Source: Rodentolepis nana (Eukaryota; Platyhelminthes; Cestoda; Cyclophyllidea; Hymenolepididae). From it: a DNA stretch of 23,717 bases. The translations under genes and the position numbers were made by a program. The notes under the pieces are model-generated. The model saw nothing but the letters and a program-made list of their open reading frames with translations. It had not been told where the DNA came from and searched no databases. Where the stretch lies: NCBI GenBank assembly GCA_900617975.1, contig UZAE01013327.1:1-23717 (forward strand), given 5' to 3'. Below are positions 1 to 9,034 of the stretch, in pieces (positions within the stretch are counted from its first letter, which is position 1; each line of letters begins with the position of its first letter).

Positions 1-97
1 ATATCGTAAACAGCTTTTTATCTGTTCTTAAACACTTCACTGATTTAAGACATTATCTTGGATTATGTGTGTGTGTAATTTCGGTTTTTTAATCTTT

Positions 98-442
98 ATT
101 TTTTTAACTTGGGGTGTGCGATAGACTTACCTCCACGTGGTGCACCCTAGGCAACGTATACTCATACGGCAAAAATGTCTATAAACCGGCAGTTGACTTC
201 TCACTTCAAACTACCATGGCCTGACTGCTTGTCATATTCGACCCCTTCACAGTACTCACCTCACCTTATTCTCTACCTTTGTGTCTGTCTACCTCTTTTG
301 CATCTGTGAATCGCTCTTCTGATCCCCACCCCTCGACTTTCTGTTACTTTGATGAACCTTCCTTCTGTGAAGCCCGAAGTCAGCTAAATGGCGAATGATA
401 GCTATCATAAATCCTGCAATTTGAAATAAATTTTTTTAACTT
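98..442 (+). mobile_element. Ribozyme-headed retroposon copy A with 13-bp target duplication
   Basis: This is a complete copy of the window's dominant short retroposon. The element proper is 111-430. It starts GGGGTGTGCG and ends in a tail reading gcaatttgaaataa. An exact 13-bp direct repeat (atttttttaactt) lies at 98-110 and 430-442, so both ends are defined by a target-site duplication and not by homology alone. The pyrimidine-rich middle (about 200-360) has no reading frame. The last 70 bases carry the family tail (cccgaagtcagctaaa...) shared with the LINE at 20818-20895. No tRNA-type A/B boxes were seen. That the copy arose by target-primed reverse transcription is inferred from the duplication and the A/T-rich tail. 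Confidence 0.9.
111..182 (+). ncRNA. HDV-like self-cleaving ribozyme, copy A
   Basis: The helices read off by eye are: P1 GGGGTGT (111-117) with GCACCCT (142-148); P2 ATAGAC with GTCTAT (177-182); P3 ACC/GGT around the 7-nt loop TCCACGT; and P4 CGTAT-ACTC-ATACG (154-167). J4/2 contains GGCAAAA with the presumptive catalytic C at 170. One blemish is AGGC instead of GGGC just after P1', which weakens P1.1. The cleavage site would be 5' of base 111, exactly where the target duplication ends. Confidence 0.7.
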
Positions 443-1880
443 AAATGCATTTGTTTAGATGATGTCCTCCTATATGGAGGCCATATATTTATTCCGTTAC
501 CGAATGTGGATTGAGCCAAAAAATGACTGTAAAGTGCCGTTTCTCGTTCAAGATAAGGTTGAAGATTAAAGTTTCTGCTATCAATTGATTATTACTATTA
601 TTTAGTATGCGTAAATCAAAAAAGGAAGGCTTTAGGTCAACGCGCTTTAACAAGTTTCAGAGGCGATGGTTAAGAATACGGGTCTCTTTACAAACAACCG
701 GAGGAGAGAATAAATCTGTTCCAGACCTACTGACAAGATGCTACATTGATAAAGCAGGCAAATCACTAATGCCACCATCTGCGGGTTAGATATGGCATTT
801 CTCAAAGCGAAGCTTGGATTCCACGACATTTAGGAATGCTTGTCCGCATTTTTAGGATCGTTTCGAAGTCCCCTCTTGATAAACTGTTGGCCATTAGTGT
901 TATTTATTACTGTTTTGCGCCTCTTGAAGACACACGTTTTGCTGTAATCATATATATATATATATTTTAGTCAAATAATCCTCTTTTTCGGACGAGATTT
1001 ATGAATAATTCTGCCTTATTTATGCTCATGCTTGTCCCAAGGGCATTCATAGGCACTAAAGCGCTAGCCTAAATTCACACGCATTATATATTTCTATACA
1101 CGAGATAGAAAGTGTTTTCGTTTTTTTTGCTCATATAGAAAGTCACAAGCGGCAAGTTTAAAACAGATTAGGGTTTAAAATTTGTGCATTTAAACGCAGT
1201 AGCCATAGGATGAATTTTGGCTTATTTCAATTTTAGTCAGTAGTTAGAGGAAGTATTCGGAAAACAGTTATGTGAGTGCTGATATAATGTCGAAGTATTG
1301 CAATGGAAGTATGACCAAGATTGGGGAAAATAGTCCTATCTACGCATCCATTTCATCTTTGTGCAATTCCAGATTTAACTACCCATTCATGAGCACAATT
1401 GGTCTCCAAGCCAAATCAATACTCTTTAGGACGAAGTTCTCAAAGCTCATTGAACTCTCTCTCTCTCTATTCGATTTAATACCAAATCTTACATTCATAT
1501 CTTCTGTGGAAGTTTGTTTCTGATCAACTGAGCTTAACTAAATAGGCATTACCGGAACGAACTTCCCATATTCTAGTTCTCTGAAGCGATTGATAAGAAA
1601 ATAGTGTTCAGTAGAGTCTGGTTTTGGAAGCACTTGGGCAATAAACGAATTTAGGTTTATTGAGTAACTTCAAAAGTATTTGTCCGCCATTGAATCACAA
1701 TCTTTCTTAACAATATTATTTCTAATTTAAAAACCTTAACTGGCATCTAGTCTAAATGATGCGAGACATAGTTGAGACAGGTTTCAGGTTAGGTAAAGGG
1801 AAGGTCTTATCATCACTTGTCTAGAATAAAAGTCCATAACCAATTACACACCCCTATAGAAGTTGAGCTTCTCTTGATAT
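443..1880. other. AT-rich interval without recognisable genes
   Basis: I see only short chance-level ORFs, such as 607-789 and 1272-1523 on the plus strand. They have no recognisable motif, no in-frame continuation and no matching splice signals. A (TA)n tract sits at about 948-966 and a short CT run near 1457-1468. No complete family copy is present. Confidence 0.6.
948..966. repeat. (TA)n microsatellite
   Basis: This is a run of alternating T and A of about 18 bases followed by TTTTAG. It is a simple sequence repeat with no further feature. Confidence 0.9.
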
Positions 1881-2147
1881 AAAATTTATTTATTTCAAAC
1901 TGCAGGGTTTATGATAGTTATCATTAGCCCTTCAGTTGACCTCGGACGTCACAGAGAAGAGGAAACTCAAAGTCACAAATAGTCAAGGTGTGGCGGGGGG
2001 TAGGGACAGAAGAGTGATTCAAAATTATTAAAGAGTCAGTCATAAAGGTAGAGAAAAGTTAAGGTGAGGTGAGTACTGTGGAAGTGGGGGACTACGACGT
2101 ACAGTCTGGTGATGGTAGTTCGAGGTCAACTGCCGGTTTATAGACAT
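1881..2147 (-). mobile_element. Retroposon copy B, 5'-truncated
   Basis: In sense orientation (minus strand) this copy begins at the P2' strand of the head (ATGTCTATAAACC) and runs to the tail at 1881-1900 (tttgaaataaataaa). The ribozyme upstream of P2' is missing. It abuts copy C exactly: the tail of C ends where B begins. So either C landed in the head of B with loss of sequence, or B was truncated on insertion. No confident target duplication was found. Confidence 0.8.
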
Positions 2148-2426
2148 TATTATTATTATTTCAAATGGTTGGCGTTTTGATTGTTATCATTAGCCCTTAA
2201 GTTGACTTAAGTCTTCACAGAGGGGAAGGAACATCAAAGTGAAAAAAGTCGAGAGGGGGGGGACAGAAGAGTGTATCAAAGACGAAGGTAGATAAGGTGG
2301 AAAAAAGGTGAGGTGAGTAGTGTGAAAGTAGTCGAATATGACATACAGTGGGGTGAGGGTAGTTTGAAGTGAAAAGTCAACTGCCAGGTGATAGACATTT
2401 TTGCCGTATGAGTATACGTTGCCCAG
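2148..2426 (-). mobile_element. Retroposon copy C, 5'-truncated, with an AAT-type tail
   Basis: On the minus strand this copy starts inside the head at CTGGGCAACGTATACTC, so P1, P2 and P3 are lost. It runs through the pyrimidine-rich body to the 3' tail. The tail is an (AAT)n run (2148-2160), not the usual (AAAT)n. Such 5' truncation is normal for target-primed insertion. P4 and the J4/2 C are present, but no active ribozyme is possible. Confidence 0.8.
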
Positions 2427-2603
2427 TGCGCTATAATATAAACAGTTAGAAATCTTTCCGCTATGTTTAGCTAAATTTAAAATGTCCTAATCCGTCTAAC
2501 GTACCTGTTAACATTTGTATAAAATATACCGACTAATCAGCCGTTCTCTTAATTTAGAAGAAAAGTGAATTTTTTAACCTTGAGAACTAGTAAAGCGACC
2601 GAT

Positions 2604-2800
2604 AGTCCTCATGGCCGAGTGAGTAACTCAACGTCTTCAGGATTCGAACCCCAATTTTGCACGTTCAAATACAACAAGATCTTTTGCGCCCTTGCCATTT
2701 TTAGGTATTGCCATGGGAAATAGCATGGTATTCGGAATCCGTGAAATGCAGCTCGATAAACATACTGATTGGCCTCAATTCATGAAATGAGTTGAAATGA
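2604..2800 (+). mobile_element. tRNA-derived SINE-like sequence
   Basis: The segment 2604-2655 resembles the 5' half and T-arm region of a tRNA gene. TGGCCGAGTGAG at 2612-2623 matches the pol III A box (TRGCNNAGYNGG) at all but one position. GATTCGAACCC at about 2641-2651 matches the B box at all but one position. The spacing of about 30 bases is normal for an internal promoter. The sequence does not close into a complete cloverleaf, and the unique downstream part has no acceptor partner, so a tRNA-headed SINE or tRNA pseudogene fits better than a functional tRNA. The 3' end is uncertain and no target duplication was found. Confidence 0.5.
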
Positions 2801-3605
2801 ACCACTAACCAAACTGCTTAGATTTTAACTGTTTCAGTAACATTGAAATGCATGAGAGTAGAATTTAATGATTAGGCGACTAATGACACAGAAATTAGTA
2901 TGCAGCGTGTCCAATGTCTGGGTCGTTTCATATGGCAAACACGCCGGAACACCATTGGATGAAATGGTATTTGTCATACAGACTGAAGCTTTTATGAATG
3001 CGAACTTCGTCACGACGAATTAAAATAGTAAAGCTAAAGCTCCTGGCTTCCAATCGCTTTTGGGGATTATTTCTGCGAAATTCGGCAAATTTATGTCTTT
3101 AAGAAATCGAATTTGATTGTATTCTCTAGAATTGTGGTTAGTCCTCCTTAATTCTAAAAGAACCTGTTTCATCTAACAACTATTCTTGAGTAGTGGTGGT
3201 TGATATTTAACCGCCTTTCCTTTCAATAAGGAATAGAAGTCAAGATAAACTGGAAGTCGAACTCATTACCGCTGAAACAGCGAATATGCATACAGGTTGC
3301 CCAACCGGCTTCCCCAAATCAGAGTGCACAAATGTGACTCCTCAGGTCTGATTACGAATCATTATTGAGCGCAGGCTTTATTAATACCCTCCAAGTTTAT
3401 TGAAAAAAGTCTTTTAAAGCTCATCTCTGTTGAAATTGCTCCAACACAGGGCTTCTAAGGGAGAAATTGGAGTTTTCCTGCCCCATTATTATCCCCGAGT
3501 TAACAAGTAAGGTTGCGCATTTCACCCATTGTCCTTGAAACCATAAGCATCAAAGACGTGGCAGTTAAATTTACAGAGGAGAGCATTAACCAATACCTAA
3601 TCAGA
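2801..3605. other. Interval without recognisable features
   Basis: Stops are frequent in all frames, and I see no repeat family, RNA motif or coding signal. Confidence 0.5.
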
Positions 3606-4863
3606 CTTATTACTAATATTCATTTATTTATATCAAATGGCAGGCGTTTCGATAGTTATCATTAGCCCTTTAGTGGACTTCAGGCTCCACAGAGGGGAAG
3701 GAATATCAAAGTGAAAAAAGTCGAGAGGGGAAGGGGGTTGCGGAACAGAAGAGTGCTTTAAAGATGTAAAAGAGATAGACACAAAGGTACAAAAAGGTGA
3801 GGTGAGTACTGTGAAAGGGGTCGAATATGGCATACAGTGGGGTGAAGTTTCGAATATGACATACAGTGGGGTGATGGTAGTTTGAAGTGGAAGTAGACGA
3901 ATATGACATACAGTGGGGTGATGGTAGTTTGAAGTCAACTGCCGGTTAATAGATTTTTTGCCGTATGGGTCTGTTGCCCAAATATGACATACAGTGGGGT
4001 CATGGTAGTTTGAAGTCAGAGGTCAACTGCCGGTTTATAGACTTTTTGCCGTGTTAGGGTTAGATCAACTGCCGGTTTATAGACTTTTTTGCCGTATGCG
4101 CATACACAATGACATACAGTGGGGTGATGGTAGTTTGAAGTGAGAAGTTGTGACATATAGTGGGGTGAGGGTAGTTTGAAGTCAGAAGTCCACTGCCGGT
4201 TTATAGACTTTTTGCCGTATGAGTATACTTTGTAACATACAGTGGGGTCATGGTAGTTTGAAGTCAGAAGTCAAGATGTCAACTGCCGATTAATAGACTT
4301 TTTTGCCGTATGAGAAGTGATAAGTCAACTGCCGGTTAATAGACTTTTTTGCCGTATGAGTGGGTTGCCCAGGGTGCACCGCGTGGAGGTAAGTCTATCG
4401 CAACAACTGCCGGTTAATAGACTTTTTTGCCGTATGAGTATACGGTGCCCAGGGTGCACCACGTGGAGGTAAGTCTAAATATACATTGCCCAGGGTGCAC
4501 CACGGAGGTAAGTCTATTGCACACCCCATGATACCTATCATAACGCCTGCCATTTGAAAGTACGTTGTCCAGGGTGCACCACGTGGAGGTAAGTCTATCG
4601 TATTCTTAAGAATAATTGTTTAGAAAACCAGCAAGGGTTGAAAGTTGCCCAGGGTGCACCACGTGGAGGTAAGTCTATCGCACGCTGTCCAGGGTGCACC
4701 ACGTGGAGGTAAGTCTATCGCACACACCCCTCCGCTTCCAAATAAGATGTTGATAGTGAAGGCATATTTCCAGGGTGCACCACGTGGAGGTAAGTCTATC
4801 GCACACCCACTTGGCTCTCCCCTCAAATTTCAACCCTACACGGATGGGCTTATTATTAATATT
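3606..4863 (-). mobile_element. Retroposon copy D expanded into a tandem module array, flanked by 15-bp direct repeats
   Basis: A minus-strand copy enters normally through its tail (3621-3640) and body. From about 3823 it dissolves into repeated pieces of its own 5' half. The module containing catacagtggggt recurs about 7 times (3829-4245). The module atagacttttttgccgta recurs about 7 times (3950-4430). The head module cagggtgcaccacgtggagg recurs 7 times (4369-4800). The whole block is bracketed by cttattactaatatt (3606-3620) and cttattattaatatt (4849-4863), 14 of 15 bases identical. About 38 bases (4811-4848) between the last head and the distal repeat are not family sequence. Confidence 0.8.
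4369..4810 (-). repeat. Seven tandem or near-tandem copies of the ribozyme 5' half
   Basis: Units begin near 4368, 4448, 4489, 4568, 4648, 4688 and 4770. In sense orientation each carries P2 (GATAGACTT), P3/L3 (ACCTCCACGTGGT) and P1' (GCACCCT). Most lack P4 and P2', so they are ribozyme fragments and not ribozymes. A sense-oriented 3' tail fragment (about 4527-4559, taacgcctgccatttgaaa) lies between the third and fourth units, pointing in the opposite direction to them. Confidence 0.85.
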
Positions 4864-5428
4864 GCTACCCGATACATAGAAAACTAAGCTTACCCCATCG
4901 CTGATGAGTGAAGCTAATTTTAAGCAACTTTTAAATCATTCATTTAACAACGAGATGGTTAGCATCGGTTGTTTATAAAGCTTTACTGGTATTAATTCTC
5001 CAATCGGCTTACGTAGAGGCAGTATTCGAGGCCTCAGTGTTTGCAATGCAAAGTAAGCAAACACAAATAAACAATCTACCGGTAGCTATTAACATATTAG
5101 AGGTTTCTCGAACTTCTAGCCGCCATTTCTTTCTATTTACTCCAACAAATAAAACCTGCCTTTTTTGTAATGCGCAGGGCAATACAGATTTTTACAGAAC
5201 TGGGTAAATAGATGACGATTGGCCACTTTTTGAGGTCTCTCTTGGTGTACATAGAAATCTGTTCTATAGTCAGTTTAATTTTGGAGTAATCTGTATCTAT
5301 CGCGTAGAATTAAGAAGTAACTGCAAAAAATAGATATCACTTTGTTATTATCTTCGTTTAATCGAAATGCCGTGTGAAAGTTAAGGTCTGATAAGATGTA
5401 AACTTATGTTCTATTTAAGAAACCGATA
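4864..5428. other. Interval without recognisable features
   Basis: This is AT-rich sequence with no convincing ORF. A CTGATGAG at about 4901 lacks the other conserved parts of a hammerhead core. Confidence 0.5.
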
Positions 5429-5668
5429 GTCAAGTATGGGATGCGCGGTAGACCTACCTCCATGTGGTGGAGCGTATACTCACCATACCTTTCTCTACCT
5501 TTGTGTCTGCCTGCCTCTTTTACTTCTATGAATCACTCTTCTGTTCCCACTCTCGAATCTTTGTCACTTTGATGTCCCCCCCCCCCTTTGCAAAGCCCGA
5601 AGTCGACTGAAGGCCTAATGATGACGATCATAAAGCCGGTCATTTGATATAAATAAATTGTCAGGTAT
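5429..5668 (+). mobile_element. Retroposon copy E, internally deleted
   Basis: The element is 5438-5658. The head starts GGGATGCGCGGTAGACCTACC. It then jumps from the P3 region straight to the body (tactcaccatacc), losing P1', P4, J4/2 and P2', so no ribozyme remains. A C-run of about 12 sits near 5577-5588. Direct repeats gtcaagtat (5429-5437) and gtcaggtat (5660-5668) match at 8 of 9 bases. Confidence 0.8.
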
Positions 5669-6035
5669 TGTACTGAAGACTCCCGGATTTTGAAGTGCCT
5701 GAGAGCATTCTGTTGTAAATTAGGTCTTATTTTACGATCGTATTAAACGGACATTTTGATTTCAATAGTATTTCGCAATCGAGTTCTAATGTATTTCACA
5801 CCAAAGGAAACTTTTGGTAGAAACTAAGAGTGAATCAACTTTACTGAGCTCGATTCAAACAAGCTTCGACCAAGTGGAAAAGAAACAATGGTTTAACTGG
5901 AGTCTAATCAGTTCGAAGTCAGTTGAAATAACCCTAATTGCCATCAATTTTTATCAAACGTGAGATAAGACGGTACCGGTCAAAGAAACTACTAGAAATG
6001 CGCAGACTTGACAGGTTGTTCTTTGAATGGCTATT
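5669..6035. other. Interval without recognisable features
   Basis: I see no coding signal, repeat or RNA motif here. Confidence 0.5.
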
Positions 6036-6377
6036 ATGATATAAAATAGGGGTGCGCAATAGACTTACCTCCGCATGGTGCACCCTGGGCAACGTATACT
6101 TATGCGACAAAAAGTCTATTGATCGGCACTTGATTTCTGACTTCAAACATCTATGGCCCGACTATTTGTCATATTTACAGTACTCATCTTACCTTTTTAT
6201 GCCTTTGTGTCTGTCTGTCTTTTTTACCTCTGTGAATCATTATTCTGTCTCCCTTTTCGACTTTTTGTCACCTTGATGTTCCTTCTCTTCTCTATGAAGC
6301 CCGAAGTCAGCTCCAGGGCTAATGATAACTTTTAAAACGCCTGCCATTTGATATAAATAAATAAATGATATAAAATA
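6036..6377 (+). mobile_element. Retroposon copy F with exact 13-bp target duplication
   Basis: The element is 6049-6364. It is bounded by atgatataaaata at 6036-6048 and again at 6365-6377, a perfect 13-bp duplication. The tail ends in (AAAT)n. The head is one of the best ribozyme candidates in the window (see the separate entry). The 3' part of this copy plus its downstream flank reappears at 6411-6585 in partly diverged form. Confidence 0.92.
6049..6121 (+). ncRNA. HDV-like self-cleaving ribozyme, copy F
   Basis: P1 is GGGGTGC (6049-6055) with GCACCCT (6080-6086). P2 is CAATAGACTT (6057-6066) with AAGTCTATTG (6112-6121), a perfect 10 bp and longer than in other copies. P3 is ACC (6067-6069) with GGT (6077-6079), and L3 is TCCGCAT. 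GGGCAA follows P1', with GG available for P1.1 against CC of L3. P4 is CGTAT/ATGCG with one G-U pair and loop ACTT. J4/2 is ACAAA with the presumptive catalytic C at 6108. The target duplication ends at 6048, so predicted cleavage is exactly at the element's 5' end. Confidence 0.82.
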
Positions 6378-6600
6378 AGTTTCAGAAGGTAAAAATGGTC
6401 GAACATAGTNTGTGATTCATTCTTCTATTCCTCTCTCGGCTTTTTATCGCTTTGATGTTCCTCTCCTCTGTGAAGCCCGAAGTCAGCTTAAAGGCTAATG
6501 ATAACTTTTAAAACGCCTGCCATTTGATATAAATAAATAAATGATATAAAATAAGTTTCAGAAGGTAAAAATGGTCGAACATAGTAGGGCAGTAGTCAAA
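6378..6600 (+). repeat. Partial duplication of copy F's 3' half plus flank, with an ambiguous base
   Basis: The flank at 6365-6409 (atgatataaaataagtttc... to gaacatagt) is repeated identically at 6541-6585. Between the two, 6411-6540 is a second, noticeably diverged 3' half of the family (tgtgattcattcttc... to the AAAT tail). An undetermined base (n) sits at 6410, exactly at the junction. This may be a true tandem duplication, but the n makes an assembly join between alleles or contigs at least as likely. Confidence 0.75.
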
Positions 6601-7396
6601 AGTTGAAAATGCAGACAACAGAATTATTGCAAGTTCATCAAGTACTTCGATTCGCTGATGCACTCTCCTTTCCACGAACTGTTTCTAGATTGGGTGCCAA
6701 CAATGAGCATGGCTTGCAAATTCGGCCTTTTTGGGTAAGGAGAACATTACTTGATAATGATCAACAATTGCTATCATATTACTGCAAACAAAATTAGAAA
6801 AATGTGATATATTGAAACGCTTTATCAACAATCACGTGTTGGATTAAAACGCGGAGAATTGAGAAAGAATGCCCATATTGGGTAAATATGACAACCATAA
6901 CCGTTTTAAAACTGTCATGAAAAATTCGAATGACGTCCGCAAAATGTGAGTTTTGGCACCACGACAACATATTATCCTCCATCCTCTATCCTCCCAATTC
7001 CTAATTTGGTATGCATGATCTATCACCTACGTACGCTAGTGATTTTGGTGCGTTTCGCTTTTTTTCAAATTACCAAACTAATTATCATTTCCATCAAATT
7101 AATTTGTAACTTCCTTAAACCACAACCTCACTTCATTTGACGTGGCCAATTCAAGTGACAAATTAAATTTAATGTCAAACTAGTACAAAATTTAGTATAT
7201 CGATTTTTAAAAAGAACGGTTGGTTTTAGTAATGATTTTAATTTCCCTTTAATCATCACAGAGCCACGCCGTATAAGGAATTGACACAGCGAATTGCTAG
7301 TGAAATTTTTTTGGCCAAAATGAAAAGAAAAAACACTTGGCCTTTGAAATAATATAAAAATCGGTCATAAAACTCATTTTGAGGCATTAGTTAACA
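6601..7396. other. AT-rich interval without recognisable genes
   Basis: Short ORFs of 60-64 codons occur on both strands but overlap each other, which is the pattern of chance ORFs. No motif was recognised. Confidence 0.5.
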
Positions 7397-7765
7397 GCAT
7401 TGAATGAAATATTTATTTATTTATTTCGACTGGCAGGCGTTTAAATAGTTATCATTGGCCCTTTAGCTGACTCCGGACTTCACAGAGAGGAGAAGGAACT
7501 TCAAAGTGGCAAAATCCCGAGAGGGGGTACAGAATAATGATTCATAGATGTAAAAGAGACAGACAGACCGACACAAAGGTGGAGAAAAAGGTAAGGTGAG
7601 GTGAGTATTGTAGAAGTGGGGGAAAATGACATACAGTGGGGTCATGGTAGTTTGAAGTCAGAAGTCAACTTCTAGTTCATAGACTTATTTGACGTATGAG
7701 TATACGTTGTCCAGGCTGCACCAAGTGGAGGTAAGTCTATCGCACATCCCGCATTGAATGAAATA
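7397..7765 (-). mobile_element. Retroposon copy H with exact 15-bp target duplication
   Basis: gcattgaatgaaata occurs at 7397-7411 and 7751-7765, a perfect 15-bp duplication. The minus-strand element lies between, with tail (AAAT)n at 7411-7424 and first head base at 7750. The ribozyme head (7679-7750) is damaged: P1 GGGATGT no longer pairs fully with GCAGCCT, and GGGC is GGAC. P2, P4 (CGTAT-ACTC-ATACG) and the J4/2 C survive. Confidence 0.92.
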
Positions 7766-8230
7766 AATTATAAGTCTTATCGAAGGGTAATCAATCAAAA
7801 TGTATAAGCCCAGTCTCTCACTTTATTAAACAGTCACCGCTGTCTACTTTCATTTCTAAAAGTACAAATCTCCATCTCAAATAAATTCGAGGGAAAACGG
7901 TGAAGTTTGCAGATGTTCATTTTGCTATCAACAGGGCCACTGAGGCCCATGAATGGCATCCAATGATAAGAGTTATAAGAATATAAACATCCGAATGAAA
8001 TTCTCAATGTTCCTTTAATTTCAATGCTATTAGCTTTTAACATGTTTGAATAGCGAAAAAACGAAAAAACGGAATTCTTTGACTCAAATTTTCTTTCCCA
8101 TGTATATATCTCCACAGCTTCCAATTGCCGAAAAGAATAATTTTGTTGTGCCGTTGTTATTAACAGTGAATAAGTCAAGAGGATGGATGATAGGTACAGT
8201 TTGAGCAAGGTCGGAGAGGTTTATTCTTCT
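7766..8230. other. Interval with one 119-124-codon open frame lacking an ATG start
   Basis: A minus-strand open frame runs 8208-7834. Its first residues look hydrophobic and signal-peptide-like. However, the frame opens at a TTG five codons after a TAA, with no ATG until about residue 55 and no AG acceptor upstream. I therefore do not call it a gene. It could at most be a decayed exon. Confidence 0.4.
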
Positions 8231-8551
8231 TATTTATTTATATCAAATGGCAGGCGTCTTGATGGTTATCATTTGCCCTTTAGTTGACTTCAGGCTTCAC
8301 AGAGGGGAAGGAACATCAAAGTGAAAAAGTAGTCGAGAGGGGGGAACAGAAGAGCGTTTCAAAGATGCAAGAGACAAACACAAAGGTAGATAAAAGGTGA
8401 GGTGAGTACTGTGGAAGTAGTCGAATATGGCATAGAGTGAGATGATGGTAGTTTGAAGTGAGAAGTCAACTGCCAGTCAATAGACTTTTTTGCCGTATGA
8501 ATATACGTTGTCCAGGGTGCACCACGTGGAGGTAAATCTATCGCACACCCC
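8231..8551 (-). mobile_element. Retroposon copy I, near full length
   Basis: This minus-strand copy is complete from tail (tatttatttatatcaaatgg, 8231-8250) to head (cgcacacccc ending at 8551). The flanks contain the similar strings ttattcttctta and ttaattttctta, a possible degraded duplication that I do not rely on. The body carries the usual pyrimidine-rich stretch on the sense strand. Confidence 0.88.
8480..8551 (-). ncRNA. HDV-like self-cleaving ribozyme, copy I
   Basis: In sense orientation, P1 is GGGGTGT with GCACCCT. P2 is ATAGATTT with AAGTCTAT, where the C-to-T change is absorbed as a G-U pair. P3 is ACC/GGT with L3 TCCACGT. P4 is CGTAT-ATTC-ATACG, with an altered loop and an intact stem. 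J4/2 is GGCAAAA. The segment after P1' is GGAC instead of GGGC. The substitutions fall in a loop or preserve pairing, as expected for a selected fold. Confidence 0.75.
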
Positions 8552-9034
8552 ACTTTAATTTTCTTAGTTGGGGTATTTTTCGAATGATTTTGAAACATGT
8601 TTCTTGTAACAATAATAATCTCCTTGGTTATCAATTTCTTCAGTTTGTGGAAAGTCTGTTGTGGTTTAAATCTCAATCTACCACTTTCTTATGCCATTTT
8701 CATGGCGTTTTGCCTAATATGAACTTTCATCTCCCTACAAGCATACAAATATGCTCTGTCGAATTAGTGATAAAACATGAATCATCTGAATAATTTAAAT
8801 ATCCAAGTGAACACGAGCATCCTTTTGATCATCGTCTATCTCACCCTTACTAGGAGTTATCCGCTACGATTAGCAATACTTTAGGGTAGTTGCATTTCAC
8901 ACAGACTTGATCAAACCGTAGTATTCAAAAGTCATTCTTAAGTCAGCTGTTGCATAATACCGCTCGATAAATTCCTCAATTTCCTTTCTTAGAGCAAAGA
9001 TTGATTATTCTGTGAATATTTTTGGACGAAATCC
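8552..9034. other. Interval without recognisable features
   Basis: This is AT-rich, with one short plus-strand ORF (8584-8793) that shows no motif. I see nothing else. Confidence 0.5.

Noticed and set aside
131..142. CCACGTGG in the element head as an E-box (CACGTG) transcription-factor site
   Set aside because: The bases are explained by L3 and P3 of the ribozyme fold, and several copies have CACTTG or CGCATG there, so the E-box is not conserved.
111..182. Head derived from U1 snRNA, because of the shared ACTTACCT
   Set aside because: The similarity stops after eight bases, and the HDV-like fold explains the whole head better.
607..1523. Small ORFs at 607-789, 647-829 and 1272-1523
   Set aside because: They are of chance length, overlap on opposite strands and have no domain or splice context.
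3633..4887. Several ORFs of 67-101 codons over the array
   Set aside because: They are shadows of the non-coding repeats: the peptide repeats (such as RGAPWK or CAIDLPPRG) come from translating the ribozyme head and body.
7834..8208. 124-residue minus-strand open frame with a hydrophobic, signal-peptide-like start
   Set aside because: The frame starts at TTG, not ATG, five codons after a stop, with no splice acceptor before it. The first internal ATG is past the hydrophobic stretch. No domain was recognised.
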